Shown piece after piece: positions 1 through 11,394 of a stretch of 64,000 nt of DNA (position 1 is its first letter; the number at the start of each line of letters is the position of its first letter). The translations under genes were made by a program, and so were the position numbers. The stretch lies in NCBI RefSeq assembly GCF_022376445.1, contig NW_025954996.1, positions 62,001 to 126,000 on the forward strand. Direction: 5' to 3'. The notes below the pieces were generated by a model. That model was not told the origin of the DNA, ran no database searches, and saw nothing but the letters and a program-made list of their open reading frames with translations. The stretch comes from Fomitopsis serialis. Lineage: Eukaryota; Basidiomycota; Agaricomycetes; Polyporales; Fomitopsidaceae.

Positions 1-108
1 TGCTATCCAGTCACGAACTTGCTCAGAAGCGCAGCCCTGCAATTGTATGCGGTCGTCTTCCGGCAACAGGCGCAGGGCACCGTCAGAGACGGTCTTGTTT
101 CCTCGCAT
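1..108 (-). CDS. F-box family protein, N-terminal part only (cut by window edge)
   Basis: Only the first 36 codons are inside the window, read leftward from the ATG at 106-108. They include the segment PEDDRIQLQG followed by a Gln-Val-Arg-x-Trp-Ile stretch. Almost the same segment (EEDRIQLQG, then QQVRSWIA) sits just before the F-box of the decayed gene at 16.4 kb, so I infer that this is the start of a paralogous F-box protein. The F-box itself would lie outside the window. In the family the F-box binds Skp1 and recruits substrates to SCF ubiquitin ligases. The visible frame is open with no disruption. The call depends wholly on that local paralogy. Confidence 0.5.
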   Translation of the reverse strand, partial: MRGNKTVSDGALRLLPEDDRIQLQGCASEQVRDWIA

Positions 109-575
109 CGCAGGTATACCACTACTATGATGTAGGGTCAGTGATCCCGCTGGCTCTTGTGATGGAGAAGGCTGGGACGGTGTCTGAGATGAAGTTAACA
201 TACCTTGAAACAACCTGGGTGTGACGCGTAGAATTCAGGTGTGCTAATGGCTAACGCCGGCGTAAACAGGACCGATGACCGTTCGAAGTCGTTGCAAGTG
301 AGCACGGTTTCAAGAAAGTAAGTGGCTGAAGAAGACGGTTCAAGTTGAAGCCACAGCGGCGGGGCGTCGCGCGAGCGTTGGCGCTGGGCATTGAGCTTAT
401 ACTTACTTAATCGTCTCAGACTCTCTCAGTACATGGTCGCGACGCCGATTGCTGAGCGTGATGATAATAAACATTGACCATATAGTCTATCCAGCATTGG
501 AGACTCCGTATGTCTATGGGTCCACATATCTTTGCGATATAGTAGTAGTATCGCATCGCGAATAACCTGTGAACC
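109..575. other. Intergenic, F-box 5' side / DUR3 3' side
   Basis: About 470 bp between the start of the partial F-box gene and the stop of DUR3. Open frames here are short and have no recognisable product. It must hold the F-box promoter and the DUR3 3' end, but I see no distinct motif. Confidence 0.5.
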
Positions 576-3127
576 TCACGCACTCGAGTCCGTCACTACC
601 TCTTTCTTCGCCAACCCGCCACCGAAGACATCCCGCACGACGCCGCGTGAGATCTCCACCATCGCCTGGCGACTCTCGTAGAGGGGTAGTACAGACGTAA
701 TGAACGCTGCGACAAACACCCAGATGACGCAAATGATGACCCATGCCTTGAAGAATGCGAGAGAGAAGACGTAATGCGACAAGAACATCGGGATCGGGAT
801 GAGCTGCAACACATCGAGATTAGTCACTTTACAGAGATTGAAGGTGCACAGGAAACACGTACGAAGACGATAATGAAACTCATGATAACTGACGCCCACG
901 TCGCGGCCCGTAGCGACTTTTTCAATGTCTCGTAGTCCTCCGGCCGTCTCTCTTCAGGCACCGCAAGAGAAGTGTCCTCGTCTTCATCGTCCACCGAGTT
1001 GGTCACGACCATCGCATCTGTCTTTTCTCCCTTCTCCGAACCCGCCGTTGTGGCAGTCTCACTGTTCGTGTTCTCTTTCGACATGCTGTCCTTGGTTGGG
1101 TTGAGCCCTCGCTTGAGCTGCTCGTCTATAGCCCGCCCGCGCGGGTTGATGTTCTTCGTCGCGGACCAATCAAACTCGTTGTCGGGCTTGATGAGAGTAA
1201 CGATGATGGAGATGAGTGCACCTGAGCAGCACGAGCCCATGTTTCCAGCGAGGTTAGGATACATATTCCCTGCAGGAAGCATCAGAGGCTGTAGCACGTA
1301 TCAAGAGGCATCATGACATACCGGTGGTCTCGACCGTCAGAGCGCCATAGTATGTCTTCGCTACCACAAGCCAGCAAGTCACGCCGACGCAGAGACCACC
1401 AAGTGCGCCGCAGATCACCGCCAGGCGCGTCTGCTTTCGCCAGAGCACGCTCATGACAATGGGACCGACAGCGGAAGTGTACAACGTGCCGGAGAACAGG
1501 AAGAGCCAGTTGAGCGAGATGCCAATGCCGTTCCAGAGACAGGCGACGCAGGACATGACAATGGCCCACACGGCGACCATGATGTGGGACACGCGAATGA
1601 GAACTTCCGGAGATGCCTGTGAGGACGTGTCAGTCGATGGTCAATGATACATCGGAGACGGGAAGCCGCACATCCGGCTTGAAGTGAATCTGGTACAGAT
1701 CGAAGGTGAGAATAGACGATGTCGCAATCATTTCAGATGATGCTGCCGATGTCACAGCCATGAAGAGGAGGATCAGCTAACAGAGTCCTTTAGTGAAGTC
1801 CTGCAAACGAACGAGAGAACGATGCATACCATTGCCACAGCACCACCCTTTCCTAGCAATGCTACGACACCAGCGGGTGCAGCCAGACCAGCATCAATTT
1901 CACCGCTGGATAAGCCCCCAGTGTAAGGGAAGGCTGGATCTGAGCACTTGTCAGTCAAATGCGGAATGTCAGGCTGAGAAATCAGGCATACTGTTTGCGA
2001 GTGCGACAGCTGCGAGACCCATGATTGAAGAGAACGTCAACGGCACGGCGAACCACGCTACACCGCCCAACAAGTATGCGCGAACAGCTGTCTTTGCTTT
2101 AGAGGCGATTGCGCGCTGCCAGTAACCCTACCGTGCAGAACTCAGAATTCATCCCGGCAAGTCAACGGACTAAAGACTCACCTGGTCCAGCATGACGGTA
2201 CCGAGACCGCCGAATATCTGGATGATCATGAACACCAGTCCATCTGAATAGCTCGGCATCAGAGGGTATAACATGCGCGGAGTGAATGCAGAAACACATA
2301 CAGTTTGATTTCAACGTCATATAAGAGCCTTCTGCGTTACCCGCAACGGGGCGCTCAATCGCCGCCTGCTGCAGCTTCTGGTACATGCCTTCGAAGCCGC
2401 CGATCAACTCGGCCTCGGTGTAGGTATAGAAATAGAAGTACAGTATGATAATCATAAGGATTAGGGTATGGGTGTAGTCGCCTACGCCGGGTCGTGTGAG
2501 CAACGGACAGTGGGTGCCAGTGGACCGTCCGAATCACTCACAGAGGAAAGTCGCACGAAGCCCACCGAGGATCACATAGACCATGACGCCGATCGGGATG
2601 AGGAAATTGGCGGCGTAAATGTTCATGCCGGTGAACGCGTTCACGACGGCACTGCCTCCGAGCAGAAGCATGCTCGACACGATGAGGTTCGTCACCAGAC
2701 CATACGTGACGAAGATGAGATGCGGCGTGTTGCCATAGCGGGCTTGCACGATCTCGAGGTACGTGTGGCAGTACGGCGCGATCATCTTGACGCGGACGGC
2801 CAGAATCGCCATGAGGAAGATCTGCAGCGTCGCGCCGGCGGCGTAGTAGTATCCTCCGCACAGCCCATACTCGTACGTCACCGTCGAGCTCTGCAGCAGC
2901 GTCGCGGCCCACGTCCACGCAGAGACGATGCCAGACGCGATCAGCCCGGGCTTGATCGACCGCGACGCGGTGTTAAACTCCTCGGACGTGCCGATCTTGA
3001 ACGTCGTGTATCTGTTCTGGAGGGTCGACAGGCCCATCATGAGGACAGCGAAGACGAAGCCAATTCCGAGAACCACGCCATATCCAACGCCTTGCGACAG
3101 TACTTGCGCGCCTTCAGTGGAGGACAT
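576..3127 (-). CDS. DUR3: Urea/polyamine transporter DUR3 (sodium:solute symporter family)
   Basis: Plasma-membrane active urea transporter of the SSF superfamily. The gene starts at ATG 3125-3127. The first exon encodes GYGVVLGIGFVFAVLMMG, then the family-typical RSIKPGLIASGIVSAWTWAA and GGYYYAAGATLQI segments. Later exons carry ELIGGFEGMYQKL, FPYTGGLSSGEIDAGL AAPAGVVALLGKGG, and AVTSAASSEMIATSSILTFD. These are the DUR3 signature loops, in the expected order. Roughly 14-15 hydrophobic helices are visible. A long acidic cytoplasmic loop (SVDDEDEDTS) precedes the last two helices, and the stop is at 576-578. Many short introns interrupt it. No break was found. In fungi DUR3 is usually induced under nitrogen limitation; no specific regulatory site was identified here. 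Confidence 0.9.
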
Positions 3128-4476
3128 TGTGGTGGCTTGAATGGGGACGTGTATCTCGAGAGAGCTCGCTCGCTTCGAGAAGAGGTAGCTTATGACCTTT
3201 CTGCGGAGCTCGATAGGTAAGCAGTAGGATTCTTATCGCCTTTGGTACACTGATAGGGAGATACAGTCCCGAGAAGCATTGGAGGGCTGGAGCACCGAGG
3301 TGCAGGCGCCCTCCTGCTGTCATACCTGCCAGAGAACGGCAATGAAACTCGTCAACTCTTTACTTCCACACTTGAGCGAGCACTCACCGGCCGCTGCGAA
3401 GGACGACAATCGCATCAATGTTCAAGCGTTTCACTCCTTTCCGCGCAGGGCAGCCACCAATGTACGGGACGCGCGCTATACGCCGCCACTCTATTTTCCG
3501 CGACGAGCAAGTCCATGCTTCGCTGCCTTTGTCCTGGGAAGTCTGATTGCTCCCCGCGCTCCACGGAAGAGGATTGGCTGAACCAGGGCAACGATACGTA
3601 CCCGTGAGACTAGTGGATCGTATATAAGGAAGGCGTCCCTCTCTGAAGGAAGCCCGTTCCGTCGAAGCAGATAAAAGCCTATCGAGTCCTGGGTGATACG
3701 GTGAGGACCATTTGAGTACCATCGGACCGATGTGCGCACATACCTCAAGCTGTATTTATTTGTTGGACCCACGACTCGCGTCCGGCTCGATGATCGGCCT
3801 CATGTATCCAAGTATCTTCCACCGTGTCCGACTGGTATCAGCATTTGAAAGCCACAACTCGACTCAAGGCTCACCGATTAGCTCATTGCTCGGATAACAC
3901 CCTAAAGCGCCACCAGTGCCGTGAGCCAATGCCAGTGCGAGCAGCCCTGTGCTACATGGGTATGCGAAGACGGGTGCAGTGACGGTCAGCGCAGCAGCCA
4001 GGTCAATATCGACGCTTCCATCTGTCAAGAGCCTCTCAAGAGTGACAACCATCTCACCCAGAATGGACCCTTAGTCCTGCGAAGACACCCTCGTGCTCAG
4101 CCTCACCGTCTCAGCAGTCATGACAAGAACGCTCACAGAACGCTCCCGGTGCGTGCAATGACAGACCGTCCCTCCATATTACGAAGACTCATAAATGACC
4201 ACGCTCGTTACTTACATGCGAACAGATGATGATGAGAAGAGGAGGAAACCGTAACTTAAGGTCGTTGAGAGGGCAACAGGATCGGATGACAGCAGCCGCG
4301 GGGCGAACAGTGTGACCGAGAACCAATGTAATACGCGGAAAGATGAGGTGTATGACAGTCATTGCAGAAGATAGTAGTAGTCATGAACGGCACGAGGGGT
4401 ATGAAGAGTGACAAGCTCGCTCAGCTCGAACTCGACCAGCCCGGAGCAAGCGGTAGGTGAAGTGTCCGCACGCGGT
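3128..4476. other. Intergenic, DUR3 5' side / RHO1 3' side
   Basis: About 1.35 kb. A minus-strand frame at 3864-4052 has a hydrophobic, alanine/leucine-rich product, but nothing next to it extends it into a recognisable gene. I see no RNA gene or mobile-element structure. The segment just upstream of 3127 should contain the DUR3 promoter. Confidence 0.45.
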
Positions 4477-5447
4477 TTAGAGGACGACACAGTGGTGCTT
4501 CTTGCTGCCCTTGGGCCGGCTGAGAAGCGCAGCACGGGTGGCGTACTGGAACACCTCGCGGACACCCTCGCCAGACTTCGCTGAGCACTCGAGATAGTGC
4601 TTCGCACCAATCTTCTGTTGCACCGCCATACCCTAAAAAGTTATGTCGTTAGCGTTAGACACATGAAACGAATACAGAACGTCATCCCATCCCGGAGCGC
4701 TACTGCGCAGGCACGTGGGTGGCAACTCTGAGCCACCGGCGACGCGTAGCCCGCCCGGGCGGGGAATCGAAGGCAATGAACGGGCAACGCACCTCCTCGG
4801 GAGTAACAGGCCGCTGATTCGTCTTCCTGAGCTCCTCAATGACTCGCGGGTCACGTCGCAGATCCTTCTTGCAGCCGACGAGAATAATGGGGAGACCAGC
4901 ACAGAAATGCATGACCTCAGAAATCCACTACGGGGTTGACGCAGATCAGTCAAAATGTCTTGGTGCATTCAGAAAGACACGCACCTTCTCCTGCACGTTG
5001 TCCAGAGAGTCGGGTGAGTCTACGGCGAAGCAGATGAGGATGACGTGGGAGTCAGGATAGCTGAGCGGCCGAAGACGGTCGTAATCCTCCTGGCCCGCCG
5101 TATCCCACAACGCGAGCTCAACATGTTTTCCGTCGACCTCCACATCGGCAACGTAGTTCTCGAACACGGTGGGCACGTAGACCTGATACAGCGGTAAGCG
5201 CTGACATTAGCACACGAGCAACAGGCATGGTACGACTCGGCATCGCGAGCAGTCCCCACGGGGAACGCGGTACGCACCTCTGGGAACGTTCCTTTCGAGA
5301 AGACAATCAACAAACAGGTCTGGAAAGGACGGTTGCGTAGTCAGCACAGGGGTGGTACGACTACGCATAGCGCGCGACGAGAACGACACAGACCTTGCCG
5401 CAGGCACCATCACCTACGATGACGAGCTTCCTACGAATTTCGGACAT
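4477..5447 (-). CDS. RHO1: Rho-family GTPase RHO1
   Basis: Small GTPase controlling cell-wall glucan synthesis, actin polarity and the Pkc1 pathway at the plasma membrane. Exons give the P-loop GDGACGKT (split by an intron after the lysine), effector region [19 protein letters not shown], switch [18 protein letters not shown], the guanine-specificity motif GCKKDLR, the SAK motif [15 protein letters not shown], and a polybasic tail ending in the CAAX box CVVL. The tail indicates geranylgeranylation. The start is ATG 5445-5447 ([18 protein letters not shown]) and the TAA is at 4477-4479. Introns of about 50-90 nt join these pieces without frame loss. Length is about 195 residues, normal for the family. 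Transcribed divergently from the nucleoporin gene at 6795. Confidence 0.96.
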
Positions 5448-6794
5448 GACTGAACAAAGGACTGACGAGCGAGGATGGAGGGACGGCTGAGGTGGACGAC
5501 GCGGACGGCGGTTGCGGTAGCTGGAGCGGCGAGGAGACGTTGCAGCGCGATGATAGCAAGCGGGCTTTCCAGCGGTCTTTGAAGTTTCGCGGCCAACCAC
5601 ACTGCCATACACAGCAACCCTCACTTTTACCTAAGCACTGGGTCTGTGCGTGGGAACTCGCCACTTAATTCTGAAGGCTGCCATACTTATCTGTGCTAGT
5701 CCCGCAACCGCTGCATGGCTTGCACAGCTCGCTGCACAGGCGACCGGGGTTGTTTGGGGAAACCTGGGGCCCGCAGCAAGGCAGTACATGATATTACTTT
5801 CACGCTACTGTACCTGGAGCCCACCAGTTTGTACATATGCGTATGTCATCGGATTACACTAGGTCTGTCGTTTCCTGCACGAGAAGTACGCGCGGTCGCG
5901 GTGAGTGGATGGGCTTCTCGAAGCAAGAGCACTACCTCCTCCGAAGCAGAGTATCATGCGACGGAAAGGAAACAAACCGTCAGAGTCGTTCTTGGCATCG
6001 CCGTGAAGTACTGTAATTTCGCCCCGGAGAAAACAGATCCCAGCGGTGAACCTTGGGTGAACCAGTCCCTCCGCGTCAGAAAATGCACCACGCTGCGAGC
6101 ATTGGCAAGAACTCACCCACTCAGTTCTAGACCGGTCGGCTAGGATGTAGAGTGATACACGTTGAGAACGCATGTCACATTGCCAATACTTGCTTGCGTA
6201 TATACGATGCTGTCCTGTAAGTTTAACGCTCAGGCAGTGCTCACTGAGCGGCACTGACTTTGGTTCGTGACATATGTCATTGACGGTCGACAACCTGAAT
6301 CCTGCGGCTGCGTAGATCAGTCAGTACTGCTTGCAACCAGCAGTTGAGTGTGGCCATATGGCTGCAATCATGAACGGGAGGCGCTGCGCATCTCCGCTTG
6401 AATTCGTCAATGGACGCGTGTCGATGTTTGAACACAACCTGCAGCTATAACTTTGTTGTCCTTGGGACCGTCCATGGAGTACGCTGAGCGATGGCATGAC
6501 GCTGACGTTGAGGTCTTGCCAATGGCGGGTGGCAGCCCCGAGGCAAGTTGTGGTGTGAGCAAAGGTCGAAGACGCCTAGAGCGTGACAAGGCCGCGTGAC
6601 AGCCCATACAAAAGAAACAATCAAAAGCGGCCTCGAGTGTAGTGCTACTAACTAAGTATAGTAGCGACCTTCACAAGGGCATTATTGTGGGCTAAAGCGA
6701 CGCGCCTTGTACTATTGTCACGCTCGCGCCTCTTCATCGCGCCGCTGCAGCTTCGAGCAGGCCACACCCTCCCCTTCTCCCCTTCTCCCCCTCC
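5448..6794. promoter_or_regulatory. Divergent intergenic region between RHO1 and the FG nucleoporin
   Basis: About 1.35 kb separating the RHO1 start from the nucleoporin start. It should contain both promoters. Minus-strand frames such as 5859-6293 have no recognisable features. Just upstream of 6795 the plus strand is strongly pyrimidine-rich (CTTCTCCCC repeats at about 6770-6792), typical of fungal core promoters and 5' leaders. No further motif is claimed. Confidence 0.45.
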
Positions 6795-9700
6795 ATGCTG
6801 CCTGGAACGCCCTCGAGGACTCCGAACCGTCGCGATCTGCGCCGCAGGGGCAGGAGGAGCCCCGTCGCCCGCTCCTCCTCCATTCTCGGCTCCCTCAAAA
6901 GTTTTATCACAACCCCACTGTCGTGGTTCACGTCCCAAGAGGACCTACAAGAGGACTTTGAAGACACACCCGGAAAGCGGCGGAGAAACCCCGAGGCCGC
7001 CGAGCGCGACGACCGGGAGCACGAGGAAGGGGAAGGACGGGCGAAGCGGCAGCGTGTGCACAGTCCAGAGCCAGAGCCAGAGCCCCCTCAGCAGCGGCGC
7101 CGGCTGCTGAGCGAACAGCCCGTCGCAGGCTACCTCGATGTTCCGGAGGGTCTGATACCCCAGCATGATGCTCTGCCTCGTCTCTCGATGGGCCATGCGC
7201 GGTCCTCGTCGCTGGCCACAGCGCCCCCGCGCTCATCCGCGGTCCGCCTCGACCGCCACTCCCTCTCCCCACTCGCCGGCCCGTCGTACGTGCAGCCGCT
7301 CAGCATCGCGCGCACGATGTCCATGGATCCGCCGACGGGATACCGCCCCCGGGCTTTGTCGCGGGACGTCTCGATGGGCGTGGCCTCCGCACGCGAGGCG
7401 ACAATGACGCCGTCCCGTACACCGTTCCAAGTGCGCCCGCGCACGTCCATGACACCCCAGCCGTGCGGCCAAGGGTTCGGTCCCGCCGTCCCGCGCCTCC
7501 ACCGCGACACGTCCGAACCGCCACCGCTCGAGACCTCGTGTCGACCCCCCAATTCGTCAAGGCCCCGCTGCAGACGCAGCCACAGAGACAGATGCCCGCG
7601 ATAGAACCGAAGTTAACACTTGGATCGCTGGCGGAATCGCAGCCGAGGACACGGCGCATGTCGCCCTTCGGCGATGTTCCCCAGAGTCGCCCGTCGCTAG
7701 GGCAGAGCAGCGCGGTGCTCATGGCCCGCTCGGGCTCCCTTGACGGTGGTCAGTTGCTGCCTGCGCAACCCTGTTCTATTGATGTCTCATTCACTCAGCA
7801 GGCCGCAAGCGTCCTGAGAACTCCGCAGAGAAGGTGTTGCAGGACCTTGACGTGTACAAGACACCGCTCCTGCCGACGCGCCTGCGTGGCGCGCCCAGCA
7901 CCCCCGACATGTTCAAGATCAAGAAGATGCCCATACCTGTGCTCATGGCCGGGAACACGACAAGAAGACCCGTCTCGGCTCAGCCGACAAGGAAGAGCCG
8001 GGCGCCAAGCCGTACGCTGGCAAGGGCGGCATGAAGAAGCTGCTGATGCGGAGGAAGCAGGAGGAAGAGGAGGATCGCGAGAAGGATAGGGAGTCCGCCA
8101 TGGACGATGACCAGGACGATGGTCCGAGCGAGGTTGCCCAGCAGAAGGCACCGGGGCCGCGCGATGTGCCCCCTCTTCCCCGCCTTATTGTACCCGAGTT
8201 CCCCCTGCACCTGCGGCGGGCAGACCCTCTTCACTGCGCGTCGGCCGCAACAAGATTTCACGATCTCATGCGCCATCTGTGCAGCGTGGCAAGAACCGAT
8301 TCTCTGCCGTGGATGAGGACGAGGATGCTGACGATGCGATGCTCACGTCTGAGGATGCTCAGGCGGAGGCTCCCAAGCCACCATCTCTCTTCCAAGCCCC
8401 GGCTGGGTTCAGCTTCGCCCAAGAGGTAAGTACCGTTTGTCTGTGCAAACATCCTGACAACTGGAATTCTTGGTAGACCGCACCGATCAAAGCAGACTCG
8501 AGCACGTCCAAAGAACCACCGATCGCCTCGCTGCCATTTTCCTTCAATAAGCCCAGCTCAGAACCCCCCAAGGCAAGCGCCGAGGGTGCGCCCTCGGTTC
8601 CAGCGGTTCCCAAAGAGGTCACCCAGCACGCTGCTCTCCCACAAAGCGGCCCCGCTGCTACGAAGCAGGAATGTGCAGCGAGGGTACCGACTGTTGCTGC
8701 TGGCTCCGCCCCACCCACGACTGCTGCCGCTCCGGCGACGCCCGTGCTGCAGATGATGCCCAGCATCGCGCTGACGCCCCCGACACCAGCGGCGCCTTCG
8801 ACGTCCGCGGAGACAACAGGGAAGGACGCAACGGCAGAGAAGGCGCCGTCCGCGATACCCAACTTCTTTGCCACCTCTGCCATCTTGTCCAAACCAACAG
8901 CCCCCATCACGCTGCCGACGGGCACGTCGCTGTTCGGTGGTCCTGCAACTACGATGTCGTCTGCGCCTGCGAGTACCGTGGCCGGTTCTACCACGACGAC
9001 GCCCTCGGCTACAAGCGAAGTGAAGGGTGCTGAACAGAGGGAGGCCGCAAAGCAGTCGGCGTTCAGCTTCGGTGGTGCTGCTCCGGACTCGACCGCACGC
9101 CCTGCAGGGCCAGCGGCTGGCTTATTCCCATCACCGGCTTCATCAGCGTCGAAGACTCCCTCGGAGATAAGTGCCGCATCTGGAGCAGCCGTTCCTACGT
9201 CGATCTTTGGGGCCGCACTCGCTAAGGAGCCGTCTTCCTCTGGGACGCCTTTCAGCTTCGGCGCGCCGGCGAAGCCTGCAGAGCAGCCCCCTGCAGGGTC
9301 GTCTCTGTTCGGCTCTGCACCGCCTAAGCCAGCGGAGCCCACCCCTAAGGCTGCTGCGAATGCTACTACGACCCCGCAGCCGTTCAGTTTCGGTCCCCCA
9401 GCGAAGCCAGTAGAGACTGCGACGACATCCAGTGCGTTCAGCTTCGGTGCCCCGTCGAAGGCTGCAGAGGCACCCGCACCTTCGTTGTTGGGTCCTCCGG
9501 CGAATATCGAGAAGCGGGCGAGTCCTGCACCGGCGTCCGGATTCACCTTCGGACCGCCAAAGGACCAGCAGGCGAAGACGCCCGAACCGACTTCGACTCC
9601 GGCCGCCGAACTTTCGAAACCCTCGCTCTTTGGCGCGTCGTCGACGCCGTTCGGCGGGTTTGGTACTGCAACTGGCAACACCGAGCCTGCGAAGGCGCCC

Positions 9701-10891
9701 TTCACGTTCGGTCAGCCCGCCGCGCCTGCTGCAAGCACCCCAGCTGTGCAGGCCCCCAAACCCCTCTTTGGTGGTCCGTCTAGCAGCTTCCCATTCGGTG
9801 GTGGAGCCCAAACAAGCACCGCACCGGCGGAGCCCGCTGTCCCTGCGAAGTCGCCGTTCTCATTTGGTGCGTCGCCGGCGACGCCTCCTACGACATCCAC
9901 AGACAAGCCAGCATTCTCCTTTGGGTCGGCAAGCGAGACGACCTCGGCTCCGCAGGCACCGATGATGTTTGGCGGACCGACTGGTGGTAGTCATGGCACG
10001 GACGTCTCGAGCAAGCCATTCGCGTTTGGCGCCGCTGCCGCACCGGCGCGGCCAGCGACGCCACCTCGTCATGACCAAGAAGTGAGCATGGACGAAAGCC
10101 CGACGCGGGGTGCTGGGATGTACATGAATGGACATGGTGATGCCAAGGAGCCTCTAAAGCTCACAACTGGGTTCTCGTTCGGAGCGCCGGGAACGAGTGC
10201 AGCGTCGCCCTTTGGTCAGAACACGCAAGCCTCGTCATCCACTCCCTTCGGGTTCGGCGGCTCGTCGAGTGCATCAAGTATCTTCGGAGGCGCCAAGACG
10301 GAGAACAAGCAGGAGACGAAGACTTCGTCTGGCTTTGGCTTTGGTCAGCAGAGTGGATCCGGGTTCGGTTTTGGGCAGAAGCCTGCTGACGCTCCGGCTC
10401 CTTCGTCGTCTCCCGCCCCATTCGGGGGCTCGGCTGGGTTTGGACAAAGTTCTGCGACACCCAGTGCAGCTGCACCGTTCGGCTTTGGTCCATCGACATC
10501 CTCCGGGAGTACTGGTGGGTTTGGGCAAGCGGCGGCGACGTCGACCACTCCCAGCCCTTCCACATTTGGCTCAACACCGTTCTCGTTCGGTGTAACCCCC
10601 ACTTCAGCAACGGCACCATCAAATCCCTTCTCGTTCGGTAGCCAACCGGCATCTCCAGCGACGGCGAACCCTGGTCTACCGTCTGCATCGGGGACTACCA
10701 ATCCACCATTCCAGTTCGGCCAGCCTGGGCAAGCATCAGCGCCTTCAAGTGCCGCGCCGTTTGGTGCCTCGGCAGCTCCGCCACCTGGTGGCGCGATCTT
10801 TAACATTGGGGCCGCGTCAGCCCCTGCCCCGACAGCGGGAGGAGCAAGACCTGTGAAGAAACTGCCTACTCGTAGGGCTGGAAAACGCTAA
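6795..10891 (+). CDS. FG-repeat nucleoporin of the nuclear basket (Nup1/Nup60/Nup153-like)
   Basis: The best gene model uses exons 6795-7479, 7533-7748, 7802-7938, 7992-8189, 8255-8425 and 8477-10891, giving 1,273 residues in one frame. All five inferred introns are GT-AG and 51-65 nt long. The two with weak donors (GTCCCG at 7480, GTACCC at 8190) are less certain. The N-terminus is very basic, followed by GSLKSFITTPLSWFTS, a likely amphipathic helix. A charged middle region (KKLLMRRKQEEEEDREKDRE) follows. The long last exon encodes dozens of FSFG, FGFG and plain FG repeats in Ala/Pro/Ser/Thr-rich spacers, the natively unfolded mesh that binds transport receptors. It ends PVKKLPTRRAGKR, a basic tail like that of Nup1-type proteins. 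Which yeast Nup is the orthologue cannot be fixed by eye. Confidence 0.85.
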
Positions 10892-11394
10892 ACATCTTGA
10901 TTCTTGTCTTGGACCCTCGTTTCCTTCTTGTCTCACACTTGACATCGACTTCCTCTCCGTGCTACCTCCTCTCACAAAGTCATCGTCGCATCATGTTTTT
11001 CTCGCTTTTCCGTGCCCTGGATCGTTTCTCGCTCGTCAGTTGCTCTGTCGGATCCGATTGTCACAGGCTGAAGGCCATACGTACACATCATCGCATCGCA
11101 TTATCCGCATTCATAGGTAGGTAGAACGTACACATCACTCACATCTCAATAGGGCTGAAGGCTCGCACATCCAACTTGTTCAGAATCATAGGTAGATAGG
11201 TAGGGCACATCCGCAGGGCTGACGGTTTATGCATTGCGTATTATATTTCACACTGTTAGTATATTGGCGTAGGCGTATGTTGAACGATAGCAATACCATC
11301 CATGTTGTCTTCAGGGAATAGAGTGGTGGGGTGTCAGAGTACGAAGTGACATGACGCTACAACAACACAACACGGGAACAGGCAGGACGAAGGC
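10892..11394. other. Convergent 3' region between nucleoporin and YME2
   Basis: About 500 bp downstream of both genes. It contains short imperfect direct repeats (GGTAGGTAG-type, and 'agggctga' at about 11150 and 11215) and AT-rich stretches that fit 3' UTRs. No gene seen. Confidence 0.45.

Noticed and set aside
2468..3220. A 250-codon plus-strand frame over the first DUR3 exon
   Set aside because: Charged low-complexity antisense of a clear transporter exon; no independent evidence.
3864..4052. Hydrophobic minus-strand frame between DUR3 and RHO1
   Set aside because: Too short, with no adjoining exons in any frame that make a recognisable protein.
7400..8300. Apparent frameshifts in the 5' third of the nucleoporin gene
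   Set aside because: At first these looked like indels. GT-AG introns of 53, 53, 53 and 65 nt restore a single frame with a total length divisible by three, so I treat the gene as intact, with two weak donors noted.
8359..9705. A 448-codon open frame on the minus strand opposite the nucleoporin
   Set aside because: It mirrors the Ala/Pro/Gly/Phe-rich FG repeats on the plus strand. Low-complexity GC-rich coding DNA often leaves the antisense frame open, and it has no features of its own.
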